A stretch of 33,223 bases of DNA from an uncultured Oscillospiraceae bacterium. Its GTDB lineage: Bacteria > Bacillota > Clostridia > Oscillospirales > Ruminococcaceae. Position numbers and translations under genes: made by a program. Below are positions 7,911 to 15,667 of this stretch, one piece after another. The notes under the pieces are model-generated. The model ran no database searches. It was not told where the DNA came from and saw only the letters and a program-made list of their open reading frames with translations. Positions within the stretch are counted from its first letter, which is position 1; every line of letters starts with the position of its first letter. The stretch covers positions 1 through 33,223 of the forward strand of contig CAKSHG010000005.1 in assembly GCA_934456315.1 (NCBI GenBank). The letters are read 5' to 3'.

Positions 7911-8672
7911 ATGGCTGACCACATTATTGATATAGAACATCTTACTAAAAGATTCGGCGACAATACCATCATCAACGACCTTTCGCTTAGCGTTGAACAG
8001 GGTGAAGTGCTCGTCCTGGTCGGACCCTCCGGCTGCGGAAAAAGCACGCTTCTCCGCTGTATCAACGGTCTGGAGCCTATCCAGGGCGGCTCAATAAAGC
8101 TCCACGGCGAGCCCGTGGAACACGGCAAGCAGAGCCTGTACAAGGTGCGCCAGAAGATCGGCATGGTTTTCCAGAGCTACGACCTTTTCCCGCACATGAC
8201 AGTGATGAAAAACATCACTCTTGCCCCGCTGAAGGTACAGAACCGCAGCAAGGACGAAGTGACCGAAAAGGCGATGTCCCTGCTGAAGCGCGTCGGGCTT
8301 GAAGATAAGGCGGATTCCTATCCGTCAGAGCTTTCAGGCGGTCAGAAACAGCGTGTAGCTATCGTGCGGAGCCTTATAATGAATCCGGATATCATGCTGC
8401 TCGACGAGATTACCGCTGCGCTTGACCCGGAGATGGTCCACGAGGTTCTGAACGTTGTGCTCGACCTTGCAAAGGGCACCGAGAGCAATCCCGGCGGCAC
8501 AACGATGATGATAGTTACCCATGAGATGGCGTTTGCCGAAGCTGTCGCAGACCGCGTGGTATTCCTGGACGGCGGCGTTATCGTTGAGGAGGACACTCCG
8601 CAGGAGTTCTTCCACAACCCGAAAACCGACCGCGCACAGCGATTCCTAAAGACGTTCACCTACACGAGGTAA
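7911..8672 (+). CDS. Amino-acid ABC transporter ATP-binding protein
   Basis: This 253-residue cytoplasmic ATPase energises the two permeases. Walker A is GPSGCGKST (near residue 38), the Q-loop is [13 protein letters not shown], the signature is LSGGQKQR, Walker B is [14 protein letters not shown] and the switch histidine is in VTHEM. The Walker B segment reads DEIT where DEPT is usual, a conservative change outside the catalytic Asp-Glu pair. Length and motifs match GlnQ/HisP-type proteins. It is separated by a small hairpin from the binding-protein gene. Confidence 0.95.
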   Translation: MADHIIDIEHLTKRFGDNTIINDLSLSVEQGEVLVLVGPSGCGKSTLLRCINGLEPIQGGSIKLHGEPVEHGKQSLYKVRQKIGMVFQSYDLFPHMTVMKNITLAPLKVQNRSKDEVTEKAMSLLKRVGLEDKADSYPSELSGGQKQRVAIVRSLIMNPDIMLLDEITAALDPEMVHEVLNVVLDLAKGTESNPGGTTMMIVTHEMAFAEAVADRVVFLDGGVIVEEDTPQEFFHNPKTDRAQRFLKTFTYTR

Positions 8673-8686
8673 GCGGAACATTCCGC
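8673..8686 (+). promoter_or_regulatory. Small intercistronic hairpin before the binding-protein gene
   Basis: GCGGA and TCCGC pair around ACAT directly after the ATPase stop, with no T-tract. It probably stabilises or trims the mRNA, allowing the binding protein to be made in excess. Confidence 0.45.
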
Positions 8687-8744
8687 CCTCATGCAGGTAA
8701 ACATATACAAAACACAACAAAAGGAACAATTGGAGGACTAAGCT

Positions 8745-9620
8745 ATGAACACATTCAAGAAAATAGCATCTGTATTTGCTGCGGCAGCTATGGCGCTGTC
8801 CCTCGCGGCATGCTCGAGCAACGAAAGCTCTTCCGCTGCTTCTGACAACAGCAGCGAAGCTGCGTCAGGCTCTTACAGAACAGTTGACCAGATCAAGGAG
8901 AGCGGCGAGATCACTATCGGCGTTTTCTCCGACAAGAACCCTTTCGGCTATGTTGACAACGACGGCAAGTTCCAGGGCTACGACGTTTACTTTGCAGAGC
9001 GCATCGCAAAGGACCTCGGCGTTGAGCTGAAGCTCGTTCCCGTTGAGGCTGCAAGCCGCGTGGAGTTCCTTGAAACCGCAAAGGTCGACATTATCCTTGC
9101 AAACTTCACCGTTACAGACGAGCGTAAGGAAAAGGTAGACTTTGCACTGCCCTACATGAAGGTCGCTCTGGGCGTTGTTTCTCCTGATTCCGCTACTATC
9201 ACCGACGCAGAGCAGCTCAACGGCAAGACCCTCATCGTTGTTAAGGGCACGACCGCTGAAAGCTACTTCACCGAGAACCATCCCGACGTAAAGCTCCAGA
9301 AGTACGACGAGTACAACGAAGCTTACTCCGCACTTCAGGACGGACGCGGCGACGCATTCTCCACCGATAACACCGAGGTGCTCGCATGGGCAATGAACAA
9401 CCCCGGATTTACCGTAGGCGTTGAATCCCTCGGCAGCACAGACGCTATCGCTCCGGCAGTCACCAAGGGCAATGAAACCCTGCTCAACTGGCTCAACGAC
9501 GAGATCACCGGTCTTGCTGACGAGCAGTTCTTCCACGCTGACTATGACGCTACACTGGCTTCCGTTTACGGCGACAACGTAGATAAGGACAGCCTGGTCG
9601 TTGAAGGCGGCGTAATGTAA
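8745..9620 (+). CDS. Amino-acid (probably cysteine) ABC transporter substrate-binding lipoprotein
   Basis: This 291-residue extracellular lipoprotein has a signal peptide ending in LSLAAC with the lipidated Cys at residue 23, then a Ser/Ala linker and a SBP_bac_3 fold. Start is ATG 8745 with GGAGG at 8732-8736. Segments such as VEAASRVEFL, VDIILANFT, YMKVALGV, DAIAPAVTKG and EQFFHADYDATL resemble, from memory, the Campylobacter cysteine-binding protein CjaA, so cysteine is the best guess for substrate; the fold itself is certain. It is the last gene of the importer operon, followed by a terminator. The downstream cysteine desulfurase genes are consistent with cysteine use but separately transcribed. 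Confidence 0.93.
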   Translation: MNTFKKIASVFAAAAMALSLAACSSNESSSAASDNSSEAASGSYRTVDQIKESGEITIGVFSDKNPFGYVDNDGKFQGYDVYFAERIAKDLGVELKLVPVEAASRVEFLETAKVDIILANFTVTDERKEKVDFALPYMKVALGVVSPDSATITDAEQLNGKTLIVVKGTTAESYFTENHPDVKLQKYDEYNEAYSALQDGRGDAFSTDNTEVLAWAMNNPGFTVGVESLGSTDAIAPAVTKGNETLLNWLNDEITGLADEQFFHADYDATLASVYGDNVDKDSLVVEGGVM

Positions 9621-9643
9621 TCGCATTTCCTGTGAATAAATGG

Positions 9644-9674
9644 CTCCGCTGAACTAAGGTTCGGCGGAGTTTTT
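9644..9674 (+). terminator. Terminator of the ABC importer operon
   Basis: CTCCGCTGAAC (9644-9654) pairs with GTTCGGCGGAG (9659-9669) with one G-T pair around TAAG, followed by TTTTT. Confidence 0.92.
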
Positions 9675-9715
9675 ATTCTGTTGTCGATTATGCGACGCTT
9701 TTTTTATAATCGGGA

Positions 9716-9744
9716 TTGACTTATTGCAGCACTCCGTGTATAAT
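9716..9744 (+). promoter_or_regulatory. Promoter of the zinc-ribbon tail protein
   Basis: TTGACT at 9716-9721 and TATAAT at 9739-9744 with a 17-nt spacer. Confidence 0.88.
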
Positions 9745-9776
9745 ATAAATATGGTTGTATGGATCGGAGGTATTAT

Positions 9777-10607
9777 ATGAAAGTAAAATGCGATTACTGC
9801 GGCAGTTTTATCGAGGATACGGACGAAGTCTGCCCTAACTGCGGCGGTGTAAATTCCCATCTGATGAGAAGCGCGGACGGTGTACCAAAAACTATTGAGG
9901 AACTCAAGGCGTTTGCCGCAGCGAAGAATCTTCCGCTGGAGCAGATGCGGTTCTTCATCGGAGTCGACTACAAGGAACCCAAGGCGTTCGGAATCTACAA
10001 GGACGACGACGGTAACTTCATCGTCTACAAGAACAAGGGCGACGGGACCCGTGCAGAGCGCTACCGCGGCAAGGACGAAGCCTATGCGGTCAACGAGATC
10101 TATCAGAAGATGAAAACCGAGGTGCAGATACGCCGGGAAAAAAACGGCGCTTCCCGACCGGCTGCGAATAAAAAAGAAGAAACCGAGTTCGGGGAATTCC
10201 TCTACTACCTGAAAAAGCTGCTCAAGCCGCTTATTCCCGCGCTGGTCCTGGTAGTTATCGGTATAGTATGCCTGTGCATCTCCAATAAAATGCCGGACAA
10301 GGGATACTACAGCTATAACGGCGGATACTACTATTATCTTGGCTCCGACTGGTACAGATACGACGACGGCTACTGGTACAGCACCTCCGTTGACGACGAG
10401 CTTTCCAGGAACTACGGCAACTATTACGACGGCACAGACTACGAGAACGGCTACGGCTACTCGGATTTCGAGGACACTGACTACTACTCCAGCTACGCCG
10501 AAAGCAGCTCCAGCTACAACGACGACTGGGACGGCGACAACGGCGGCGACTGGGATTTCGGCGGCGACTGGGACGCAGGTGATACCAACTGGGATACTGA
10601 CTGGTAA
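9777..10607 (+). CDS. Zinc-ribbon, single-pass membrane protein with Tyr/Asp/Trp-rich tail
   Basis: This 276-residue protein has no family I can name. Residues 1-25 form a zinc ribbon (C5, C8, C19, C22). Residues 35-115 are a soluble domain resembling part of zinc-ribbon proteins of Clostridia (FGIYKDDDGNFIVYKNK). A basic stretch leads to one membrane segment (about 151-169), and residues 172-276 are a low-complexity tail very rich in Tyr, Asp, Gly and Trp, ending in repeats of the GGDWDFGGDWD type. Start is ATG 9777 with CGGAGG at 9765-9770; ATG 9759 is upstream of that site. Topology is probably ribbon inside and tail outside. It has its own promoter and terminator. Confidence 0.85.
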   Translation: MKVKCDYCGSFIEDTDEVCPNCGGVNSHLMRSADGVPKTIEELKAFAAAKNLPLEQMRFFIGVDYKEPKAFGIYKDDDGNFIVYKNKGDGTRAERYRGKDEAYAVNEIYQKMKTEVQIRREKNGASRPAANKKEETEFGEFLYYLKKLLKPLIPALVLVVIGIVCLCISNKMPDKGYYSYNGGYYYYLGSDWYRYDDGYWYSTSVDDELSRNYGNYYDGTDYENGYGYSDFEDTDYYSSYAESSSSYNDDWDGDNGGDWDFGGDWDAGDTNWDTDW

Positions 10608-10615
10608 ACCGTTGA

Positions 10616-10654
10616 CTATGCCGGGTCGGAATTATCGGCTCGGCATAGCATTTT
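10616..10654 (+). terminator. Terminator of the zinc-ribbon tail protein
   Basis: CTATGCCG (10616-10623) pairs with CGGCATAG (10641-10648), extended inward by further pairs with some G-T; a short TTTT follows. Confidence 0.65.
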
Positions 10655-10700
10655 CCCAATTTCCCGGGAAATAATAGCTATAGACATCATTTCATCTAAG

Positions 10701-10721
10701 TTTCAGGAATTATTTCTGAAA
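10701..10721. promoter_or_regulatory. Near-perfect palindrome just upstream of the nifS promoter
   Basis: TTTCAGGAAT and ATTTCTGAAA form a 10-bp inverted repeat with one mismatch around a single central base, 5 bp before the -35 box. This is the size and place of a regulator site; no regulator gene is adjacent. Confidence 0.4.
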
Positions 10722-10726
10722 TTCTA

Positions 10727-10755
10727 TTGACAAATCCGATATAATGTGCTATAAT
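10727..10755 (+). promoter_or_regulatory. Perfect consensus promoter of nifS-nifU
   Basis: TTGACA at 10727-10732 and TATAAT at 10750-10755 with a 17-nt spacer. A second small inverted repeat, ATCCTA (10754-10759) with TAGGAT (10769-10774), overlaps the start region. Confidence 0.9.
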
Positions 10756-10828
10756 CCTAGTAGTTCGATAGGATATGTAAGATAACACTACCTGAACAAG
10801 ATAATACAAAAGAAAGAATGGTGAATCT

Positions 10829-12022
10829 ATGACTACTATATACGCGGATAACGCCGCCACCACGAAGCTTAGCAAAACGGCGCTTGACGCAATGATGCCA
10901 TACCTCACGGAGAATTATGGCAACCCATCGTCGCTTCATACGGTTGGTCAGATCGCCGCCGAGGCGCTTTTCAATGCACGCAAGACTGTTGCAGAGTGCA
11001 TCGGTGCCGACCCCAAGGAGATAATCTTCACCGGTGGCGGCAGCGAAGCTGACAATCAGGCTCTTCTGACTGCCGCAGAGCTTGGCGCACGCAAGGGCAA
11101 AAAGCACATCATCTCTGACGTTATCGAGCACCATGCGATACTTCATTCCCTGAAAAGGCTGGAGAAAATGGGCTACGAGGTAACTCTCCTCCCGGTAGAC
11201 GGCGAGGGCAGAGTTGACCCGGAAGCGGTCAGAAAGGCTATCCGCCCGGATACCGCACTGGTTTCCATCATGATGGCGAACAACGAGATCGGCACCATCG
11301 AGCCTGTCAAGGAAATAGCCGCTATATGCAAGGAAAACGGCGTTCTGTTCCACACTGACGCGGTTCAGGCTGTTGGTCACATTCCGGTCAACGTAAAGGA
11401 TATCGGCTGCGATATGCTGTCGATGGCTGGTCATAAATTCCACGGTCCCAAGGGCGTCGGCGTTCTGTATGCACGCAAGGGTCTGTTGGTTTCGTCGCTC
11501 ATTGAAGGCGGCGCACAGGAGCGCGGCAAGCGTGCCGGCACTGAAAATATCGCAGGTATCGTCGGTCTTGCAGCTGCTTTAAAGGAAGCTACAGACAATC
11601 TGGACGTCAACATGGCTAAGATTGCGAAGCTCCGCGACAGGCTCATTGAGGGGCTTTCTACGATTTCACATTCCATTCTCAACGGTTCCAGAACCGAAAG
11701 ACTTCCCGGCAATGTTAACATGTGCTTCGAGGGTATCGAGGGTGAATCGCTGCTTCTTCTGCTTGACCAGAAGGGAATCTGCGCTTCCTCCGGCTCCGCC
11801 TGCACGTCTGGTTCGCTCGACCCGAGCCATGTACTGCTTGCAATAGGCCGTATCCACGATGTTGCACACGGCTCGCTCCGTCTTTCGCTCTGCGAGTACA
11901 ACACAGAGGAAGAAATCGAAACTATAATCAAGGCTGTACCCGAGGTCGTTGACTATCTCAGACGTATTTCCCCGGTATGGCAGGATCTTCAGGAGGGCAA
12001 GAGAACTTATGTTATACAGTGA
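10829..12022 (+). CDS. nifS: Cysteine desulfurase (NifS/IscS family)
   Basis: This PLP enzyme removes sulfur from cysteine as a persulfide and hands it to the NifU scaffold for Fe-S cluster assembly. The 397 residues show the N-terminal YADNAATT opening, the substrate-contact GGGSEADN, DVIEHHA, the PLP-binding lysine K203 in SMAGHKFHGPKG, and the sulfur-carrying C325 in the mobile loop SSGSACTSG. The short segment around C325 and the NifU neighbour fit the NifS/IscS group I type of Firmicutes. Its last codons overlap the nifU start, so the two are translationally coupled. It has its own strong promoter. Confidence 0.96.
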   Translation: MTTIYADNAATTKLSKTALDAMMPYLTENYGNPSSLHTVGQIAAEALFNARKTVAECIGADPKEIIFTGGGSEADNQALLTAAELGARKGKKHIISDVIEHHAILHSLKRLEKMGYEVTLLPVDGEGRVDPEAVRKAIRPDTALVSIMMANNEIGTIEPVKEIAAICKENGVLFHTDAVQAVGHIPVNVKDIGCDMLSMAGHKFHGPKGVGVLYARKGLLVSSLIEGGAQERGKRAGTENIAGIVGLAAALKEATDNLDVNMAKIAKLRDRLIEGLSTISHSILNGSRTERLPGNVNMCFEGIEGESLLLLLDQKGICASSGSACTSGSLDPSHVLLAIGRIHDVAHGSLRLSLCEYNTEEEIETIIKAVPEVVDYLRRISPVWQDLQEGKRTYVIQ

Positions 12023-12440
12023 AAAGGTAATGGATCACTTCACACACCCGCGTAATGTCGGCACGATCGAAAACGCCGACGGTGTAGGCGAAGTAGGCAA
12101 CGCAAAGTGCGGCGATATCATGAAGATATTCCTCAAGATCAGCAAGGACGGTATCATCGACGACGTTAAGTTCAGCACGTTCGGCTGCGGTTCCGCGATC
12201 GCAAGCAGCTCCATGGCTACTGAAATGATCAAGGGCAAGCCTGTATCAGAGGCGCTTGAGCTTACAAACAAGGCTGTCGTTGAGGCTCTGGACGGGCTTC
12301 CCGCTCACAAGATCCACTGCTCCGTTCTCGCGGAGGAAGCTGTCAAGGCTGCGGTCAAGGACTACTACGACAAGAACGGTATCTCCTACGACCCCGAGAT
12401 GTTCAAGGAGAAGCACGACTGCGAGCACTGCGGCGAATAA
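12009..12440 (+). CDS. nifU: Fe-S cluster assembly scaffold, NifU/IscU-like
   Basis: This 143-residue scaffold builds Fe-S clusters with sulfur from the upstream desulfurase. The three cluster ligands C34 (NAKCGD), C60 (FGCGSA) and C104 (IHCSVLA) and the conserved D36 are present. Only the N-terminal NifU domain is present, as in Clostridia; the extra end HDCEHCGE adds two cysteines that may bind metal. Start is ATG 12009 inside the nifS end, with AGGAGG at 11991-11996 (spacing 12, rather long); the opening MLYSEKVMDHFTHPRNVG is the normal family start, so longer upstream starts are rejected. Confidence 0.96.
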   Translation: MLYSEKVMDHFTHPRNVGTIENADGVGEVGNAKCGDIMKIFLKISKDGIIDDVKFSTFGCGSAIASSSMATEMIKGKPVSEALELTNKAVVEALDGLPAHKIHCSVLAEEAVKAAVKDYYDKNGISYDPEMFKEKHDCEHCGE

Positions 12441-12466
12441 TTCTGCACTGCAAGGTCGAAATAAAG

Positions 12467-12492
12467 ACCCTTTCCGTATGGAAAGGGTTTTT
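12467..12492 (+). terminator. Terminator of nifS-nifU
   Basis: ACCCTTTCC (12467-12475) pairs with GGAAAGGGT (12480-12488) around GTAT, followed by T's and a second T-run a few bases later. Confidence 0.92.
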
Positions 12493-12533
12493 CGCGTTTT
12501 TTGCACAATATGTGTTTTTATAGACTGGTGTAT

Positions 12534-12562
12534 TTGACATTTCAGCACAGATGTTGTATAAT
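12534..12562 (+). promoter_or_regulatory. Perfect consensus promoter of the folded leader and TauE gene
   Basis: TTGACA at 12534-12539 and TATAAT at 12557-12562 with a 17-nt spacer. The predicted start near 12569 coincides with the first bases of the folded RNA that follows. Confidence 0.9.
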
Positions 12563-12566
12563 TTAT

Positions 12567-12729
12567 TATAGCAATCCAATAAAATTCCGCAGCAAGTTCG
12601 GCAGTGCAGAACGCATATAGCGTTGTCGTTCGCCCTTGACGGGCATACAACCCGCCGGCGGGTTCACTCCTAGCTCTATGCGCTCTGCCCTTGCCTCCTT
12701 TTGCTGCTTTATTTCCTTGGATTGCTATA
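12567..12729 (+). ncRNA. Unassigned highly structured RNA / leader upstream of the TauE permease
   Basis: A perfect 13-bp closing stem pairs TATAGCAATCCAA (12567-12579) with TTGGATTGCTATA (12717-12729). Inside follow a 9x9 internal loop, GCAGCAA/TTGCTGC, GGCA/TGCC, GCAGA/TCTGC and about ten more pairs around CGCATA/TATGCG. The apex has a GCCC/GGGC hairpin and the palindrome AACCCGCC/GGCGGGTT, which competes with GTTGT/ACAAC. Transcription is predicted to start at the 5' end of the closing stem; the stem ends 3 nt before the ribosome site of the next gene. It could be a cis-regulatory leader, a 6S-like rod RNA processed from the transcript, or less likely a foldback element. I match it to no known family. 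It fills most of the gap between nifU and the permease. Confidence 0.6.
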
Positions 12730-12744
12730 GAAAGAAGGCATTCT

Positions 12745-13533
12745 ATGGAGCTTTTTATTACAATTATAGTGACATTTTTTGCGGGAATGGGCGCCGGTCT
12801 TGGCACCGGATTCGCCGGAATGAGCGCGGCGGCTGTCATAACGCCAATGCTCACGACGTTCCTCGGAATAGACCCTTACGTTGCAGTAGGTATCGCGCTT
12901 GCGTCGGACGTGCTTGCCAGTGCAGTTTCGGCCTACACCTACGGCCGAAACAAGAATCTGGATATCAAAAACGGACTGGTCATGATGGCGGCTGTGCTTC
13001 TTTTTACGGTCGTTGGAAGCTGGGTTTCCAGCCTGCTCCCGTCTGCGACTATGGGCGGTTTCTCGGTATTCATGACGTTTATCCTCGGTATCAAGTTCAT
13101 CGTTAAGCCGGTCATGACTACCAAAGAGGACATGAAAGCCGTTTCGCCTAAAAAGCGCATTATACAGTCCATTGCGGCGGGCGTAGCAATCGGTTTCATC
13201 TGCGGATTCGTCGGAGCCGGCGGCGGCATGATGATGCTGCTTATCCTCACTTCCCTGCTTGGATACGAGCTGAAAACCGCAGTGGGTACAAGCGTGTTCA
13301 TCATGACTTTCACGGCGCTTACTGGCTCCATATCGCATTTTGCGATGGGCGGCGCGCCTGATCTCCTCGTTATGATACTCTGCGTTGTGTTTACCCTGGT
13401 TTGGGCAAGAATCGCGGCAGTATTCGCGAACAAGGCTTCCCCGAAAACGCTCAATCGCGCGACCGGTATAGTTCTGGTCGTGCTCGGCGTCGTGGTAATG
13501 GGATTCCAGCTCATCACGAAATTAACGGCATAA
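12745..13533 (+). CDS. TauE/SafE family sulfite exporter-like permease
   Basis: This 262-residue membrane protein has two homologous halves, each with a Gly-rich entry (GAGLGTGFAGMSAA near residue 12, GFVGAGGGMMMLL near residue 157), and about eight membrane segments. Members move sulfite, sulfoacetate, taurine-derived or other organic anions; substrate cannot be read here. Start is ATG 12745 with AGAAGG at 12733-12738; the frame is open further upstream but has no start with a ribosome site and would run into the folded RNA. It is expressed behind a strong promoter and the structured leader, so the leader may control it. It ends at a terminator shared with the opposing operon. Confidence 0.88.
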   Translation: MELFITIIVTFFAGMGAGLGTGFAGMSAAAVITPMLTTFLGIDPYVAVGIALASDVLASAVSAYTYGRNKNLDIKNGLVMMAAVLLFTVVGSWVSSLLPSATMGGFSVFMTFILGIKFIVKPVMTTKEDMKAVSPKKRIIQSIAAGVAIGFICGFVGAGGGMMMLLILTSLLGYELKTAVGTSVFIMTFTALTGSISHFAMGGAPDLLVMILCVVFTLVWARIAAVFANKASPKTLNRATGIVLVVLGVVVMGFQLITKLTA

Positions 13534-13536
13534 AAC

Positions 13537-13566
13537 TACCCGGAGCAGCTGCGGCTGTTCCGGGTA
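13537..13566. terminator. Bidirectional terminator between convergent units
   Basis: TACCCGGAGCAGC (13537-13549) pairs with GCTGTTCCGGGTA (13554-13566) around a 4-nt loop, with A/T-rich flanks on both sides (AGTTTTATG on the - strand). It ends both the TauE transcript and the long - strand operon. Confidence 0.8.
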
Positions 13567-13570
13567 ATTC

Positions 13571-14353
13571 TTATTTCAGCGTAAGTTCAGCCAGTGCCGC
13601 GTAATGCAGCACATCAAATTCCGGCGGGTACTGTTCCAGCATTTTCAGATGCTCCTGCTCCCATGCCGTGATTTCCTCCGGAGCAAGGGACGCACCGATT
13701 CCCCGGCAGGATCTCATTCTGCCGTTCCAGCTTTCCCGCGTGAAGTGGACTTTCAGGCGGTACTCCTCATGATACGTCCGGCTGAAAATACTGTCGTAGA
13801 TTTCCGGCACATGTATAGGGTGGACGGTTTCACCTGCGCCGCTCCATTCGGGAGAATACTTCAATACAAGCTCCTCACTCTTCCCGGCGATTTCGTCCTC
13901 ATTTGGGAGCCAGGCCATGTACAGGACCAGAAATTTCCCTCCCGGCTTGAGAATTTTCCCGAGTATCGGTACAAGCTGCTTGTGGTCAAAGTACCAGAAG
14001 CACTGGCATGCTGTAACTACATCGAAACTTCCTGCCGGAAAGTCGATCTGTTCTGCTGGCGTTACAATATAGTCGACATTCAAGCCGCCGGAAAGCAGCC
14101 TTGCCTGCTCTATCTGCTCGGCTGAAATATCAGTCCCGACCCATCGGGCGCCGAATACGCTCATGTTCCTTGGAAGCACTCCAGTGCCTGTTCCAAGGTC
14201 AAGAACACGCTGTCCGCTGACGCACAGCCCTCTGTCCGCTATCATGCTGTAAAATCCACTGGGGTAAATGTCGCGGAATTTCGCGTAATCTGCGGAAGTT
14301 CTTCCCCAGTCGAACGGCTTTCCGCCGTCGATCCTGCTGTCTGTGATATTCAT
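13571..14353 (-). CDS. Class I SAM-dependent methyltransferase
   Basis: This 260-residue cytoplasmic enzyme carries the SAM-binding motif VLDLGTGTGVLPRNM near residue 50, followed by VGTDISAEQIEQAR (acidic residue contacting the ribose) and FDVVTACQCFWYFD, the pattern of UbiE/Methyltransf_11 proteins. Substrate is unknown; the C-terminal half (from about 160) contains no recognised targeting domain. It is the last gene of the 16-gene operon, starting 4 nt after the previous stop, and is followed by the bidirectional terminator. Confidence 0.9.
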   Translation of the reverse strand: MNITDSRIDGGKPFDWGRTSADYAKFRDIYPSGFYSMIADRGLCVSGQRVLDLGTGTGVLPRNMSVFGARWVGTDISAEQIEQARLLSGGLNVDYIVTPAEQIDFPAGSFDVVTACQCFWYFDHKQLVPILGKILKPGGKFLVLYMAWLPNEDEIAGKSEELVLKYSPEWSGAGETVHPIHVPEIYDSIFSRTYHEEYRLKVHFTRESWNGRMRSCRGIGASLAPEEITAWEQEHLKMLEQYPPEFDVLHYAALAELTLK

Positions 14354-14357
14354 GTTC

Positions 14358-14828
14358 CTACGCTCTTTCCGTTACCGGAGGGTGCCCGCTGATGTATTCG
14401 TCAAGCATATTCGCAGAATACCTGCAAAGCTCAGGGCAGGGTCGCTTCTTATAATATTCCGGCGTGCGCGCTTCGGGTATCGGCGAGCCCTCCGGCTTGG
14501 AAAGCCCCAGAAGCTCCTTGCAGATAAGGCTGCCGTTATCCCGGCGGAACTGCGCTGCAAGCTCCTGAATCCGGGCGTACAGCTCTGCCTTGGTCTGAAC
14601 GTTCTTCGGGTCGGAATAGCCGTACAGCATATTCACGACCATAACCGCCCCGGAAAACGTTCCGCAGACCTCTCGCAGCCTGCCCATTCCTCCGCCGAAT
14701 CCCGAACCGCAGCGCACTGCGGTTTCAAAATCCATTCCCATGAGGTCGGCAAACGCACCTACGACCGCCTGCGTGCAGTTGTAGCCGCTCATGAACAGCT
14801 CGTATGCTTTATCGCCCCTGGCGCTCAT
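14358..14828 (-). CDS. C_GCAxxG_C_C family redox-type protein
   Basis: This 156-residue protein belongs to the C_GCAxxG_C_C family, proposed to act in redox or metal chemistry. Conserved cysteines are C18 (GYNCTQAV), C39 (RCGSGFGGGMGR) and C54 (EVCGTFSGA), with further ones near the C-terminus (RPCPELC). The family often carries an N-terminal signal in respiratory contexts; none is present here, so it is cytoplasmic. Start is ATG 14828, overlapping the mrp stop as ATGA; a TTG six bases further upstream is possible but sits very close to the ribosome site. Coupling to the Fe-S carrier Mrp hints at a related role. Confidence 0.85.
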   Translation of the reverse strand: MSARGDKAYELFMSGYNCTQAVVGAFADLMGMDFETAVRCGSGFGGGMGRLREVCGTFSGAVMVVNMLYGYSDPKNVQTKAELYARIQELAAQFRRDNGSLICKELLGLSKPEGSPIPEARTPEYYKKRPCPELCRYSANMLDEYISGHPPVTERA

Positions 14829-15652
14829 TTGCAAAACGCCTCCGCTGCGTCGGCGATCGGCTCTGCCTCAGGGCAGGTGAAGCCCTCTATGGTACCGTTG
14901 TCGACCCTGCCGGCAAGCTCCGGATTTATCGGCAGCTTCGCGAGGACTTTCAGTCCGAACTTCTGCGCTGTTTCGTCAATGTGGCTTAAACCGAATACGT
15001 TCAGATGCTTTCCGCAGTCCGGACATACGGCGTAGCTCATGTTTTCCACCAGACCGATTATCGGAACGTTCATCATTTCCGCCATCTTCACAGCCTTGCC
15101 GACTATCATCGAAACCAGCTCCTGCGGAGAGGTAACGACAATTATCCCGTCCAGCGGAACAGACTGGAACACCGTCAGCGGAACATCTCCGGTTCCCGGC
15201 GGCATGTCAACGAACATATAGTCCACATCTCCCCAGGCAACGTCCGTCCAGAACTGTTTTGCCGTTCCGGCAATGATAGGTCCGCGCCAGATGACCGGGT
15301 CAGTTTCGTCGGGAAGCAGCAGATTCACTGACATCACCTTGATCCCAGTTTCCGTTGTGACCGGGAAAATGGCAGTTTCGCTGCCCTGCGCCTTTTCGTG
15401 CAGTCCGAACGCCTGCGGGATAGACGGTCCGGTTATATCCGCGTCAAGCACTGCGGAACGGTAGCCGCGGCGGTTCATCAGCACAGCCGACATGGAAGTC
15501 ACCATGGACTTTCCCACGCCGCCCTTGCCGCTTACTACGCCGATAACTTTCTTGATGTGACTGTCCTTGTGCGGCTGCGCAACAAGGCTCTCCTGCTTCC
15601 TTTCGGAGCAGCTTGCGGAACAGCTTCCGCAATCATGGGTACATTCGCTCAT
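14825..15652 (-). CDS. mrp: Mrp/NBP35 family ATP-binding Fe-S carrier
   Basis: This 275-residue P-loop protein carries and inserts Fe-S clusters. It has the deviant Walker A SGKGGVGKS (residues 41-49), DADITGPS and DMPPGTGD, and the CPDC cluster ligands (C210, C213) shared between monomers. The N-terminal tail is Cys-rich (C4, C8, C11, C15), resembling the extra cluster site of NBP35-like members. It works in the same pathway as NifS-NifU encoded on the other strand about 3 kb away. The stop overlaps the following gene's start, so the two are co-translated. Confidence 0.95.
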   Translation of the reverse strand: MSECTHDCGSCSASCSERKQESLVAQPHKDSHIKKVIGVVSGKGGVGKSMVTSMSAVLMNRRGYRSAVLDADITGPSIPQAFGLHEKAQGSETAIFPVTTETGIKVMSVNLLLPDETDPVIWRGPIIAGTAKQFWTDVAWGDVDYMFVDMPPGTGDVPLTVFQSVPLDGIIVVTSPQELVSMIVGKAVKMAEMMNVPIIGLVENMSYAVCPDCGKHLNVFGLSHIDETAQKFGLKVLAKLPINPELAGRVDNGTIEGFTCPEAEPIADAAEAFCK

Positions 15653-15667
15653 CTATATCACCTTTTC

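Noticed and set aside
12567..12729. MITE or foldback insertion instead of an RNA
   Set aside because: Terminal repeats with TA-like ends were considered, but paired helices with unrelated symmetric loops and a promoter set exactly at the 5' end favour a structured RNA. Not fully excluded.
12567..12729. Firm assignment as 6S RNA
   Set aside because: Rod shape and size are suggestive, but the largest internal loop is only 9x9 and the apex is branched; no conserved 6S sequence could be confirmed by eye.
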